Of a stretch of DNA of 39,472 nucleotides, positions 16,417-23,846 are shown in pieces. The first letter of the stretch is position 1; every line of letters starts with the position of its first letter. The stretch is from NCBI GenBank assembly GCA_964011275.1, contig CAXGOB010000048.1:1-39472 (forward strand). The letters run 5' to 3'. A model generated the notes under the pieces. That model ran no database searches and was not told the origin of the DNA. It was given only the letters and a program-made list of their open reading frames with translations. The translations under genes were made by a program, and so were the position numbers. This DNA comes from UBA7328 sp002471345. GTDB taxonomy: Bacteria > Bacteroidota > Bacteroidia > Chitinophagales > Saprospiraceae.

Positions 16417-18117
16417 CTAGTCTAAACTTTTTTCAATATCCATAATAATATTTATGCTTCGATCATAATCATCAGAAGCTTCATCTGGGCTAAAACCTGC
16501 ATATATAGCCATTTCACTTCTTTCAATCATAGCACTCAAAGTTTTTGTGACATCCTCAGGCACTGATGTTTTAATAAAGATTTCAGATAAATCATCTTTG
16601 GAGATATTGTTAGCTGACATGCCCAGCTTATCAGAAATATAGGAAAACAAACATTCACTAAGGGAAGAGTAGAATTCCTTTATAACACCTTTGTCCAAAT
16701 GGCTCTTAGCTGTTGCAAGTTTAGCAATTGCGACCTTTTGGGCTTTTTGACTTTTAATTAGCTTAGGATCTATTCCAGAGATTCTGTCATTATTCCATTT
16801 GATTCCCGCTATACCTACAAACCCTAACAGGATAATGCTTATGGCTCCAATGTGAATAGGTGAGAATAAAGAATTCGAGGGTTTATACAATTTTGTAGAC
16901 GTCGCAATGGAAACTATTCTACTGTCTAAATCTTCTGTGCTGACGACATTATTCTGGTTTCCGGGGACTACTTGCACATTAAACTTTGGACCGTAAATGG
17001 TAATGTATTTAGCACTATCCACATTATAAAAAGTGAATTCTGGTTGAATTGTTTGCAATCCTATTTCTTGAGGAACCAATAGATATTCATAACTTTTTAT
17101 TGCATTGATTTTTCCGCCACTTATTCTATTGCTCTCGGAGAGAAGGTTTGGATCATAAATTTCAAAAGCTCCAAAAGTTTGTTTAGGAGGGCCGACGAAG
17201 CGGGCATCCCCATCTCCTTCAAAATTCATTTTTAGCGTTATCGCCCCATCTTTAGACACAGTATTTCTATCAACAGAAGCTGTCATTTTAAACGATCCAA
17301 TACCGCCAGAAAATGAACTGGGTGCACCTCGTGGAGTAGAGAGCACACTAATTTCTCTAGGAGGCGTTGTTAATCTTTTTGATTTCATTGATGTAGAAAA
17401 GAAGAAACTTGGTCTTTCAGATTTAACAGCAATACCCAGATTAACCAATGCGGATCCAATTTCAGCTTTTCCTGTTTGTTGAGGGAAGAGCGCCACAGAC
17501 TTAAGTGTTTGTCTCAAATATTGTTTGCCATTTCTTACGACTTGGCGAGATTGTTCTCTATGATTTTGAAGGTCTTCCACATAAAACCCTTTATACTCGC
17601 TTTCATTTATGAAGTTGTAGGACCTAACGTCAATAGAGGTATAAATAACATATTTTAATATGACTTGTTGGCCCACATAAGCTATACTATCACTAAGTTC
17701 CAACTCCAAAAACACCTCTTCTGATGACTGAGAAGTATTCTTGTTTTCTGATGACTTAATAACCTTTATATTTAATGGGTCTGTTCGTAAGGTCTTGCCA
17801 CCCACTTTAATACTTGCAGAGCCAATATTAAAATTACCCGAGGTTTTCGGCATAAGGGCATAAGTGTATGACATAGACTGGGTGGTTCGTCCATTTATGA
17901 TACTCATACTAGATGATGAACTTGGGCCCCCTACAATTCTAAAGTCATTGAAAGAGGGTGGTTGAAATGTATTTCCCTTTGCCCCATCAAGCTTAAACGT
18001 AACTTGAAAATCAAAGCCTTCTAGGATTTCTTCGGCATTTGAGAAAGCTTTAAAAGATTGGCTAATAGCAAAAGTGTTAAAAAAGGCAAACACAATTAGA
18101 AAAACCCACTTTATCAT
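16417..18117 (-). CDS. batD: BatD family (aerotolerance-type) membrane protein
   Basis: The 566-residue product has a signal peptide (about 1-20 from ATG at 18117), tandem beta-sandwich domains (FRIVGGP, SMSYTYALMP, then YVGQQVILKY), one transmembrane helix near residue 425 and a cytoplasmic tail. This is the BatD layout. Bat proteins (with vWA proteins BatA and BatB) form an envelope complex tied to oxygen and stress tolerance in Bacteroides; the molecular role is unclear. A TTG at 18132 would lengthen it by five residues, but the ATG gives a cleaner signal peptide. It is the last gene of the cluster, 11 bases after the short BatD-like gene. Confidence 0.85.
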   Translation of the reverse strand: MIKWVFLIVFAFFNTFAISQSFKAFSNAEEILEGFDFQVTFKLDGAKGNTFQPPSFNDFRIVGGPSSSSSMSIINGRTTQSMSYTYALMPKTSGNFNIGSASIKVGGKTLRTDPLNIKVIKSSENKNTSQSSEEVFLELELSDSIAYVGQQVILKYVIYTSIDVRSYNFINESEYKGFYVEDLQNHREQSRQVVRNGKQYLRQTLKSVALFPQQTGKAEIGSALVNLGIAVKSERPSFFFSTSMKSKRLTTPPREISVLSTPRGAPSSFSGGIGSFKMTASVDRNTVSKDGAITLKMNFEGDGDARFVGPPKQTFGAFEIYDPNLLSESNRISGGKINAIKSYEYLLVPQEIGLQTIQPEFTFYNVDSAKYITIYGPKFNVQVVPGNQNNVVSTEDLDSRIVSIATSTKLYKPSNSLFSPIHIGAISIILLGFVGIAGIKWNNDRISGIDPKLIKSQKAQKVAIAKLATAKSHLDKGVIKEFYSSLSECLFSYISDKLGMSANNISKDDLSEIFIKTSVPEDVTKTLSAMIERSEMAIYAGFSPDEASDDYDRSINIIMDIEKSLD

Positions 18118-18128
18118 AATTGGTCGAT

Positions 18129-18638
18129 TCAAATTTTCTTCTTTTTACCCTTTTTGAGTTTCTCTAAAAGTATCTTTTGTTTTTGAGATAATGTATCCTG
18201 GTTAGGTATTGCACTTCTTCTTGTCAGAGGAGATCCAAAGCTTTCTTCTAAACCATGCGGGTTTTCTAGAACTGTAACATTCACAGGATCAAGTTCAACC
18301 CATTTTTCATTGCTACCGATTTTGGCCATTCCGATATTACCTATTCCTAATTCTAAAGGCATGAGGTAATAAGTATGGCTACTTTTCTGAGAAACCTTTC
18401 CATTAAAAGCAGAATATTGAGATGACACATTAGGGCCAGCTACAATTCTGAAATCGGACAAGTCTGGTGCTACAAATTCTCCGACTATATTTTCAATATT
18501 ATATGAAAGAGCAATAGTATTACCCATGAGAACTGTATCGCTGCTCAATTCCATTGTGAAAGATCCATCTACCTGTCCAGAAAGTGCAATTAGAGATGTA
18601 AGCCAGAATGTAATTATTATAAAAATCTTAGATATCAT
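18129..18638 (-). CDS. short BatD-like protein (single N-terminal domain)
   Basis: The 169-residue product has its own signal peptide (about 1-22) and one beta-sandwich domain that closely parallels the first domain of the neighbouring BatD. DFRIVAGPNVSSQ aligns with DFRIVGGPSSSSS, and SHTYYLMP with SYTYALMP; both end in a DPxNVxV strand. It lacks the later domains and the membrane helix, and ends in a Lys-rich tail (about 155-169). Because it has a complete start, signal peptide and stop of its own, I read it as a separate paralogous gene and not as a broken piece of batD. It sits between the TPR gene and batD. Confidence 0.75.
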   Translation of the reverse strand: MISKIFIIITFWLTSLIALSGQVDGSFTMELSSDTVLMGNTIALSYNIENIVGEFVAPDLSDFRIVAGPNVSSQYSAFNGKVSQKSSHTYYLMPLELGIGNIGMAKIGSNEKWVELDPVNVTVLENPHGLEESFGSPLTRRSAIPNQDTLSQKQKILLEKLKKGKKKKI

Positions 18639-18651
18639 TTCAATTTACCTG

Positions 18652-19380
18652 TTACCAATCTTTCTTAATATTTTTCTTTTTTCCAGAGACCTTTCTCAAT
18701 TTTTCCTGAACATTTTTTTCTTCATTTTCGATTACTTCTAAAAGTTTCATAGCGTCCTCTTTACTTAGGTCTTGGGCATCAGACTCTTGTTCTTTTTGAT
18801 TGTCGTTATTTACCTGTTGATCTTCCTGCTGTTGCTGGCTATCTTGATTTTGTTGTTGTTCTTCTTGTTGGTTTTGATTTTGTTGATTCTCATTTTGCTC
18901 CTGTTGTTCTTGATTTTGTTCGTTTTGTTCTTGCTGTTGCTCCTGTTCCTGTTGCTGTTGTTGTTCCATCATTTTGGCCACAAAAAGATTTTTTCTGATT
19001 TCATCATCAGCAGGATTGAGTTTTAGAGCTTCCTTATATGCATCAATACTCTCATCCAAATTTCCATTTTTAAGAAGAGAGTTTCCTAAGTTATAATGTG
19101 CTGTGCTTTTTTCAGAATCTGTTTTGGCAAGGCCTAAAGCATCGTTATAATGCTCAATAGACTCTTCAAACCGGTCTTGCATGTATGTACTATTTCCCAA
19201 GTTATATTTAGCCTTGAGGTTGTTTCTTTTCTCTAATGATTTTCTATAGTTCTGCTCTGCTTCGGCGTAATTCTCTTTTACATATTCTTTATCCCCTTTT
19301 CTAAGATGTGAATGAGAAGATTGGGTAAACACAGAAAAAGAGACCAAAAGAAGAGTTAAAAGAAATATTAGCCGAACCAT
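18652..19380 (-). CDS. batC: BatC-like TPR protein with Gln-rich tail
   Basis: The 242-residue product from ATG at 19380 has a signal peptide (MVRLIFLLTLLLVSFSVFTQ) and about three TPR units (about 25-140, with repeats such as KAKYNLGNSTYMQ and TAHYNLGNSLLKNG). A stretch of about 65 residues made almost only of Gln, Glu and Asn follows, then a charged C terminus. The TPR protein next to BatD is the BatC arrangement of Bacteroidota. A GTG at 19428 is in frame but would put 16 residues before the signal peptide and lies upstream of the likely transcription start. It is the first gene here; batA and batB are not in the window. Confidence 0.82.
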   Translation of the reverse strand: MVRLIFLLTLLLVSFSVFTQSSHSHLRKGDKEYVKENYAEAEQNYRKSLEKRNNLKAKYNLGNSTYMQDRFEESIEHYNDALGLAKTDSEKSTAHYNLGNSLLKNGNLDESIDAYKEALKLNPADDEIRKNLFVAKMMEQQQQQEQEQQQEQNEQNQEQQEQNENQQNQNQQEEQQQNQDSQQQQEDQQVNNDNQKEQESDAQDLSKEDAMKLLEVIENEEKNVQEKLRKVSGKKKNIKKDW

Positions 19381-19403
19381 AATCAACAAAATTGAATTGC
19401 CTG

Positions 19404-19430
19404 CAAAGTTGAGAAGATTTTCGGACACAA
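19404..19430 (-). promoter_or_regulatory. putative promoter of the batC operon
   Basis: On the minus strand TTG (19430-19428) is followed after 16 bases by CAACTTTG (19411-19404), one mismatch from TAnnTTTG. Transcription would start about 17 bases before ATG 19380, in agreement with the chosen start. Confidence 0.35.
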
Positions 19431-19455
19431 GAAATTAAAGAGTTCTTAAAATTGA

Positions 19456-19483
19456 TTGTTTGGCGGAGCTAATCATACCTTTT
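19456..19483 (+). promoter_or_regulatory. putative promoter of the 3-methyladenine glycosylase gene
   Basis: TTG (19456-19458), a 17-base spacer and TACCTTTT (19476-19483), one mismatch from TAnnTTTG, lie about 30 bases before the GTG start. Confidence 0.3.
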
Positions 19484-19509
19484 TGCTCTAAAAAGTAAAA
19501 AATCTCATT

Positions 19510-20136
19510 GTGGCGAACATTCTTTCAAAGGAATTTTATGAATCTAAAGATGTTGTTCAGATAGCTAAAGACCTATTAGGTAAAAAACTAGTTTCTCATG
19601 TACATGGAGAAAGGACTAGTGGTACAATAACAGAAACAGAAGCATATAGAGCTCCGGAAGACTTGGCGAGCCATGCCAGAGGAAACAAAAGAACTCTTAG
19701 AAACGAAGCTATGTTTTCTGCTGCAGGACACGCTTATGTATATATATGCTTTGGTATTCATAACCTCTTCAATGTAGTAACGGGACCACAAAACACTCCT
19801 CATGCGGTTCTGATAAGAGCAATAGAGCCTTTAGAAGGATTAGATACAATGATGCATCGAAGGAAAATGTCTAGGCCTATTCATGAAATGATGAACGGCC
19901 CAGGGAAATTTACTGTCGCAATGGGAATTACAATAAAATTTGACAGAACATTGCTTTATGACAATAAATCTCCTATCCAAATTTGGGACGATGAAGTGGA
20001 GGTAAAAGAGATCATAAGTGGCCCTCGAGTTGGACTGTCACACCATACTCAAGAAAGTGGTCATTGGCCATGGCGATTTAGAATAAAAGGGAACAAGTGG
20101 ACAAGTAAACCTGATGTTGTAAAGTATGAGTGGTAG
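19510..20136 (+). CDS. DNA-3-methyladenine glycosylase, AAG/MPG family
   Basis: This base-excision repair glycosylase removes alkylated purines such as 3-methyladenine and hypoxanthine. The 208-residue product aligns with the human AAG active site: Glu44 (the water-activating Glu in TETEAY), Tyr46, His55 and Tyr78 have the same spacing as Glu125, Tyr127, His136 and Tyr159. RNEAMF and the NGPGKFTVAMGI block are also kept. The start is GTG at 19510. It is divergent from the batC operon and convergent with the DinB-like gene, with 2 bases between stops. Confidence 0.94.
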   Translation: MANILSKEFYESKDVVQIAKDLLGKKLVSHVHGERTSGTITETEAYRAPEDLASHARGNKRTLRNEAMFSAAGHAYVYICFGIHNLFNVVTGPQNTPHAVLIRAIEPLEGLDTMMHRRKMSRPIHEMMNGPGKFTVAMGITIKFDRTLLYDNKSPIQIWDDEVEVKEIISGPRVGLSHHTQESGHWPWRFRIKGNKWTSKPDVVKYEW

Positions 20137-20138
20137 TA

Positions 20139-20648
20139 TTATTTGGATTTAATGTTGAGATCAAGCCCAGCATAAAATCCCAGATCTTCATCAAGAAGTA
20201 ATTTTGTGTATTGAGCGATTTGACCTACATGATAAGAAAAATGTTCTAAAACATGGATCAAGATACTCGTGCCATTTTCCTCAAACCCTTGGACTTTATA
20301 GAGTGCTATCAAGTTTTTTTCTGTCAAAGAATCTATAACAGAAGTCACATCTACTTTCAGGTTTTGCATACTTGTTCTTAAAATAGAAGTATTACAAGCC
20401 GAAGAAGCTAAAAACTCTAGATCTCGTTGCCTAATATCATTTTGTCCACCTAATCCACTACATATATACTGCCTTACATTTCCCATGAGATGTAAGACAA
20501 GGTTCCCAATACTATTTGTGTTTTTATTGGCTTTATGCCATATCTGGTCTTGGGTAAGGCGGTCTATGCAGTTTTCAATTCTAGAGTAGGATTCAACAAA
20601 CACTCTTCTTTTGAATTCTTCTTGAATTAGTGCAACAACCTCACTCAT
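20139..20648 (-). CDS. DinB-like four-helix protein (metal-binding)
   Basis: The 169-residue protein matches the DinB / DUF1572-type four-helix bundle. The metal triad is His53 (in VLHLMGN) with His136 and His140 (in HVLEHFSYHVGQIAQ). Family members include thiol-dependent transferases using bacillithiol or mycothiol and many proteins with no known role; the substrate here is unknown. The start is ATG at 20648. It lies 16 bases downstream of the TPM-domain gene stop on the same strand, so it may be the last gene of the LemA-TPM operon. Confidence 0.8.
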   Translation of the reverse strand: MSEVVALIQEEFKRRVFVESYSRIENCIDRLTQDQIWHKANKNTNSIGNLVLHLMGNVRQYICSGLGGQNDIRQRDLEFLASSACNTSILRTSMQNLKVDVTSVIDSLTEKNLIALYKVQGFEENGTSILIHVLEHFSYHVGQIAQYTKLLLDEDLGFYAGLDLNIKSK

Positions 20649-20664
20649 AATTTATTTTTATTTG

Positions 20665-21465
20665 TCACCAACTGCCCGAAGCACCACCACCACCAAAACT
20701 GCCACCTCCGAAACCACCAAAACCGCCGCCACTGCTTCCAAAACTACCTCCAGAACCTGGCATTACAACCCATCCACGTCCTCTTCTTCGAGATGGACGA
20801 CCATAGTCTTCATACTTTCCTCCTCTATAGTAACCTCCATCGTCGCCATCATCCCATCTATCTCTATTTTTTATTACAGAGATCACTACAATAATAATTA
20901 TAATTAGTATTATGATTAATTCAGGAGGGATACCTTTATTTCTATTAGAACTTACAGCTTGATATTCACCTGTGCCTAATTGCATGATTATCTCAGTGGC
21001 TTTATCCAAGCCTTGGTAAAATTGTTTGTTTCTAAAATTTGGACTAATTACATTATCAATAATCCTTTTAGACATTCCATCAGTGAGGAATATCTCAGCA
21101 CCATAACCAGTATGAATACGTAGTCCCCTTTCTTTCGTTGTTACGAGTAGCAAGATTCCATTATCAGAATCTCCTTGGCCAATTCCCCATTCTTCTGAAA
21201 GTCGTTGAGCATAGGTTACGATATTCTCTCCACCTGTTGTTTCTTCTAGGACAATTGCTATTTGGATAGATGTAGAGTCGTTATATGCAACTAGCTTTTT
21301 TTCAAGATTTTGATTCTCAATGGTACTTAGTAGGTTGATATAATCATTTACTAGTCTTGGCGGGTTGAAAGGACGTGGGACTGCTTTAGTTTGCCCAAAT
21401 ATAGAAACAATTGAGTGGAAACAAATTGCCAAAATGATGAAAAACCTTAGTTGTCTATTGACCAT
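20665..21465 (-). CDS. TPM-domain protein with Gly-rich C terminus (YgcG-like)
   Basis: The 266-residue product from ATG at 21465 has a signal peptide (about 1-25), a TPM (DUF477) domain (about 35-160, with LVNDYINLLS and ERGLRIHTGYGAEIFLTDG) and one transmembrane helix of Ile/Val (about 185-205). It ends in a low-complexity tail rich in Gly and Ser. TPM domains are proposed phosphatases or chaperones of membrane assembly; the activity is not proven here. An upstream in-frame ATG at 21576 would add 37 residues overlapping the preceding TPM gene and hide the signal peptide. It overlaps that gene by 11 bases. Confidence 0.87.
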   Translation of the reverse strand: MVNRQLRFFIILAICFHSIVSIFGQTKAVPRPFNPPRLVNDYINLLSTIENQNLEKKLVAYNDSTSIQIAIVLEETTGGENIVTYAQRLSEEWGIGQGDSDNGILLLVTTKERGLRIHTGYGAEIFLTDGMSKRIIDNVISPNFRNKQFYQGLDKATEIIMQLGTGEYQAVSSNRNKGIPPELIIILIIIIIVVISVIKNRDRWDDGDDGGYYRGGKYEDYGRPSRRRGRGWVVMPGSGGSFGSSGGGFGGFGGGSFGGGGASGSW

Positions 21466-21886
21466 AAGAAATTTGATTTGGTAGTTCATTTTCATCTCCT
21501 TTTTTGTAGGGAAAATGTATTTTGAGTTTTTCTCCAACCATTTGTATTCCTTCACAAATTCCATCTGTAAAAGCACCTAATCTAAACTGCTTTTCTACAT
21601 GGCTTACAATATCTACCCAATAACCCTCAGGTACAATTTTGTGAATGCCGACATCACCGTAGATAGAAAACTCTTTCCTTTCAGGTACCAGAAGAAACAA
21701 AACACCATTTCGATCTTTGGTTTGCTTCATTCCGAGTTTGGCAAATATTTCTATTGCATCCCGAAATGTTTTTTGCCTAGAGTCTACTTCTAAATGAACT
21801 CTGATTTCTCCACTAGTTCGCAGTTCTGCTAATCTAATGGCATCGATTATTCTGTCTCCTTCTTCTTTTGTGAAAAAATCAATCAT
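21455..21886 (-). CDS. TPM-domain protein, short soluble form
   Basis: The 143-residue product begins at ATG 21886 (a TTG precedes it directly). It is a single TPM domain without signal peptide or membrane helix: AIRLAELRTSGEIRVHLEV, NGVLFLLVPERKEFSIYGD, then the GIHKIVPEGYW block. In many genomes this short form follows lemA and precedes the long exported TPM protein, exactly as here. Its stop overlaps the next start by 11 bases. The function is unknown; a cytoplasmic location is inferred. Confidence 0.85.
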   Translation of the reverse strand: MIDFFTKEEGDRIIDAIRLAELRTSGEIRVHLEVDSRQKTFRDAIEIFAKLGMKQTKDRNGVLFLLVPERKEFSIYGDVGIHKIVPEGYWVDIVSHVEKQFRLGAFTDGICEGIQMVGEKLKIHFPYKKGDENELPNQISYGQ

Positions 21887-21909
21887 CAAATTTTTGTTGA
21901 GGTTTATTT

Positions 21910-22509
21910 CTATTTGCCAAAATCAAAATTGACATTAGGGGCAACCTCAGACCCAGCATCGGATTCAAAAGCCGCTTTTCTTTGAAACCCAAAAAGGCCG
22001 GCAAATAAATTTGTTGGAAAACTTCTCACTGATTTGTTGAAAGAGGTTACGGCAGCATTAAATCTATCACGTTCTACTTTTATTCTGTTTTCTGTTCCTT
22101 CTAGCTGGGTTTGAAGTTCTGTGAAATTGGACACAGCCTTCAGCTCTGGATATCTTTCTACTGTTACTAACAATTTGCTTAGAGCAGACGATAACCCTGA
22201 TTGTGCCTGATTAAAGGCTTCTAATTGAGAAGGAGTAATATTAGATGGGTCAATTGTGACAGAGGTGGCTTTTGCCCTGGCATTAACCACGGCCTCCAAT
22301 GTTTCTTTTTCAAATTCTGCAGCACCTTTGACAGTATTTACAAGATTTGGGATGAGGTCACCTCTACGTTGATAAGCACTTTGCACATTAGCCCAGGATT
22401 GATTTACTTGTTCATCTTTTGATACCAAAGAGTTGTATGAACTGGTCGCAGAAGTAAATATGAAAAAGGCTATTACGCCAAGAATGATATAAGGGAGAAA
22501 TTTTCTCAT
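21910..22509 (-). CDS. lemA: LemA family membrane protein
   Basis: The 199-residue product from ATG at 22509 has one N-terminal membrane helix (about 5-22) followed by a long helical bundle: YNSLVSKDEQVNQSWANVQS, QRRGDLIPNLVNTVKG and TELQTQLEGTENRIKVERD are the LemA hallmarks. The role of the family is unknown. An in-frame ATG at 22584 lies upstream of the likely transcription start and adds no family sequence. It is the first gene of lemA-TPM-TPM, with 23 bases to the next start. Confidence 0.92.
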   Translation of the reverse strand: MRKFLPYIILGVIAFFIFTSATSSYNSLVSKDEQVNQSWANVQSAYQRRGDLIPNLVNTVKGAAEFEKETLEAVVNARAKATSVTIDPSNITPSQLEAFNQAQSGLSSALSKLLVTVERYPELKAVSNFTELQTQLEGTENRIKVERDRFNAAVTSFNKSVRSFPTNLFAGLFGFQRKAAFESDAGSEVAPNVNFDFGK

Positions 22510-22559
22510 TGCTAGTTGTTTATTCGTTTTGTTGTAATGTAATCTACTCTTAATAAATG

Positions 22560-22591
22560 CAAATGTGCGACTAATTGGTTTCAACAGACAA
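22560..22591 (-). promoter_or_regulatory. putative promoter of the lemA operon
   Basis: On the minus strand TTG (22591-22589), a 21-base spacer and CACATTTG (22567-22560), one mismatch from TAnnTTTG, would start transcription about 44 bases ahead of the lemA ATG. Confidence 0.28.
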
Positions 22592-22609
22592 AAGCAATTT
22601 CACTTTTTA

Positions 22610-23371
22610 CTACAAAATGTACTCAAGCCCCGACGAAAGCTCAATTAATGCCCCACTGGCATCTTTCAATTGAATAAGCCCGGTCTCTGTAACCCTTATG
22701 ATAGACAGTTCTTTTTCTTCTTTATTCACTTTAAAATAGGTAGATATGTTTTTTCTGAATAGGCGATTATTATAATCTTCACAGCTCGCAGAAACCCCAA
22801 AGTCAAGAACTCTTTCAAATTGATATTGAAGGTTCAATAGAATCTCAGAAATTAAGACTTTTTTATCAAAAATATTATTGGAAATCAATGTCATAGATGT
22901 AGGGTTGAGTAAATTTTGATTGAATTTGTTTTGGTTAACATTAATGCCCATACCAATAATGCTATTCTTTATTTGATTATTGACAATTTTATTCTTTATC
23001 AGAATTCCGCAGAGTTTTCTGTTTTTAAAATAGATATCATTTGGCCATTTGATCTTTAATTTAATTTTTAAGTGATCCTCGAGGACTTTACATATTGCTA
23101 ATGACACAATGATATTCAGATAAAAAGCATTTTTTATTTCAAGGGATTTTGGAGCCACAATGGCTGTCATAGTGATGTTTTTTCCGATGGAAGACTCCCA
23201 CTTCCTGCCATATTGACCTTTTCCATGAGTCTGATTATCTGCAACTATGACAACATTTTCTTTTGGATTGCTATTTGATATAAGGTTCCATGCATGATCA
23301 TTCGTAGATTTGATCTCGTTATAGTGATAGATTTGGTAAATACCGAATTGATATATTTTGGGGATATTCAA
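22610..23371 (-). CDS. birA: biotin--[acetyl-CoA-carboxylase] ligase
   Basis: This enzyme activates biotin with ATP and attaches it to the carrier Lys of biotin-dependent carboxylases. The 253-residue product has the biotin/adenylate loop GKGQYGRKW (50-58), the KWPND motif (108-112) with the following KLCGILI, and IIGMGINVN. No N-terminal helix-turn-helix is present, so it is a ligase only and not a repressor. The start is TTG at 23371; no ATG or GTG exists near the family N terminus and the frame is closed three codons upstream. It is divergent from rsfS-ftsH. Confidence 0.93.
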   Translation of the reverse strand: MNIPKIYQFGIYQIYHYNEIKSTNDHAWNLISNSNPKENVVIVADNQTHGKGQYGRKWESSIGKNITMTAIVAPKSLEIKNAFYLNIIVSLAICKVLEDHLKIKLKIKWPNDIYFKNRKLCGILIKNKIVNNQIKNSIIGMGINVNQNKFNQNLLNPTSMTLISNNIFDKKVLISEILLNLQYQFERVLDFGVSASCEDYNNRLFRKNISTYFKVNKEEKELSIIRVTETGLIQLKDASGALIELSSGLEYIL

Positions 23372-23384
23372 CGTTGATTATTTA

Positions 23385-23392
23385 TAACTTTG
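23385..23392 (+). promoter_or_regulatory. putative -7 box of the rsfS promoter
   Basis: TAACTTTG at 23385-23392 matches TAnnTTTG exactly, followed by CAATTAATC. Transcription would start near 23399. No TTG stands at the usual distance upstream. Its place implies that rsfS mRNA includes the in-frame sequence 23408-23515. Confidence 0.45.
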
Positions 23393-23515
23393 CAATTAAT
23401 CTTTTAAAACATCAATATTAAAGTAGGAAGTTTAAAAACAAAGGCCATTAGTACTGAAAATATTCTAATCGATACGATTATTGATAGTATTCAGGATATT
23501 AAGGGAATAAATTTA

Positions 23516-23803
23516 ATGACTTTAGATTTGAGAAAAATTGAGGAAGCTCCTGCAGATTACTTTATTATTTGCGAAGGAGAATCTACGACTCAGATCAAAG
23601 CCATTTCTGATAATATTTACAAAAAGGTATATCAAGATTTACAAATAAAACCTAATCATAGGGAAGGGCTATTAGAATCTAAGTGGGTGCTGGTAGATTA
23701 TTTTGATACGATAGTACATGTATTCTATTCTGAAACTAGAAAATATTATGACCTTGAGGATCTATGGGCAGATGCCACGATCAAACGTTATGAAAATGTA
23801 TGA
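23516..23803 (+). CDS. rsfS: ribosome silencing factor RsfS (start codon uncertain, coding extends upstream)
   Basis: RsfS binds ribosomal protein uL14 and blocks subunit joining when nutrients are short. The visible 95 residues contain LDLRKIEEAPADYFIICEG, HREGLLESKWVLVDYFD and VFYSETRKYYDLEDLW, all family marks. ATG at 23516 is the first conventional start but it lies after the first family helix. In the same frame, upstream from about 23459, the codons give ENILIDTIIDSIQDIKGINL, which matches the usual RsfS N terminus. No ATG, GTG or TTG occurs between the stop at 23405 and 23516; ATT codons are at 23417 and 23447. The gene is therefore probably longer (to 23447 or 23417) with a rare start. 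It precedes ftsH, 43 bases away. Confidence 0.88.
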   Translation: MTLDLRKIEEAPADYFIICEGESTTQIKAISDNIYKKVYQDLQIKPNHREGLLESKWVLVDYFDTIVHVFYSETRKYYDLEDLWADATIKRYENV

Positions 23804-23846
23804 TCTCATTTACAAAGTGCATCAAATGGCCCTATAATTTCAAATA

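Noticed and set aside
18117..18132. Idea that the short BatD-like gene and batD are one gene broken by a frameshift
   Set aside because: Both have their own signal peptide and their own copy of the first BatD domain, so they are paralogues and not fragments.
18772..19026. Plus-strand Leu/Ile-rich frame that looks like a membrane protein
   Set aside because: It is the complement of the Gln-rich tail of the BatC-like protein (CAA/CAG read as TTG/CTG), so the hydrophobicity is an artefact.
20662..20907. Thr/Ser-rich plus-strand frame
   Set aside because: It is the antisense of the Gly-rich C terminus of the long TPM protein.
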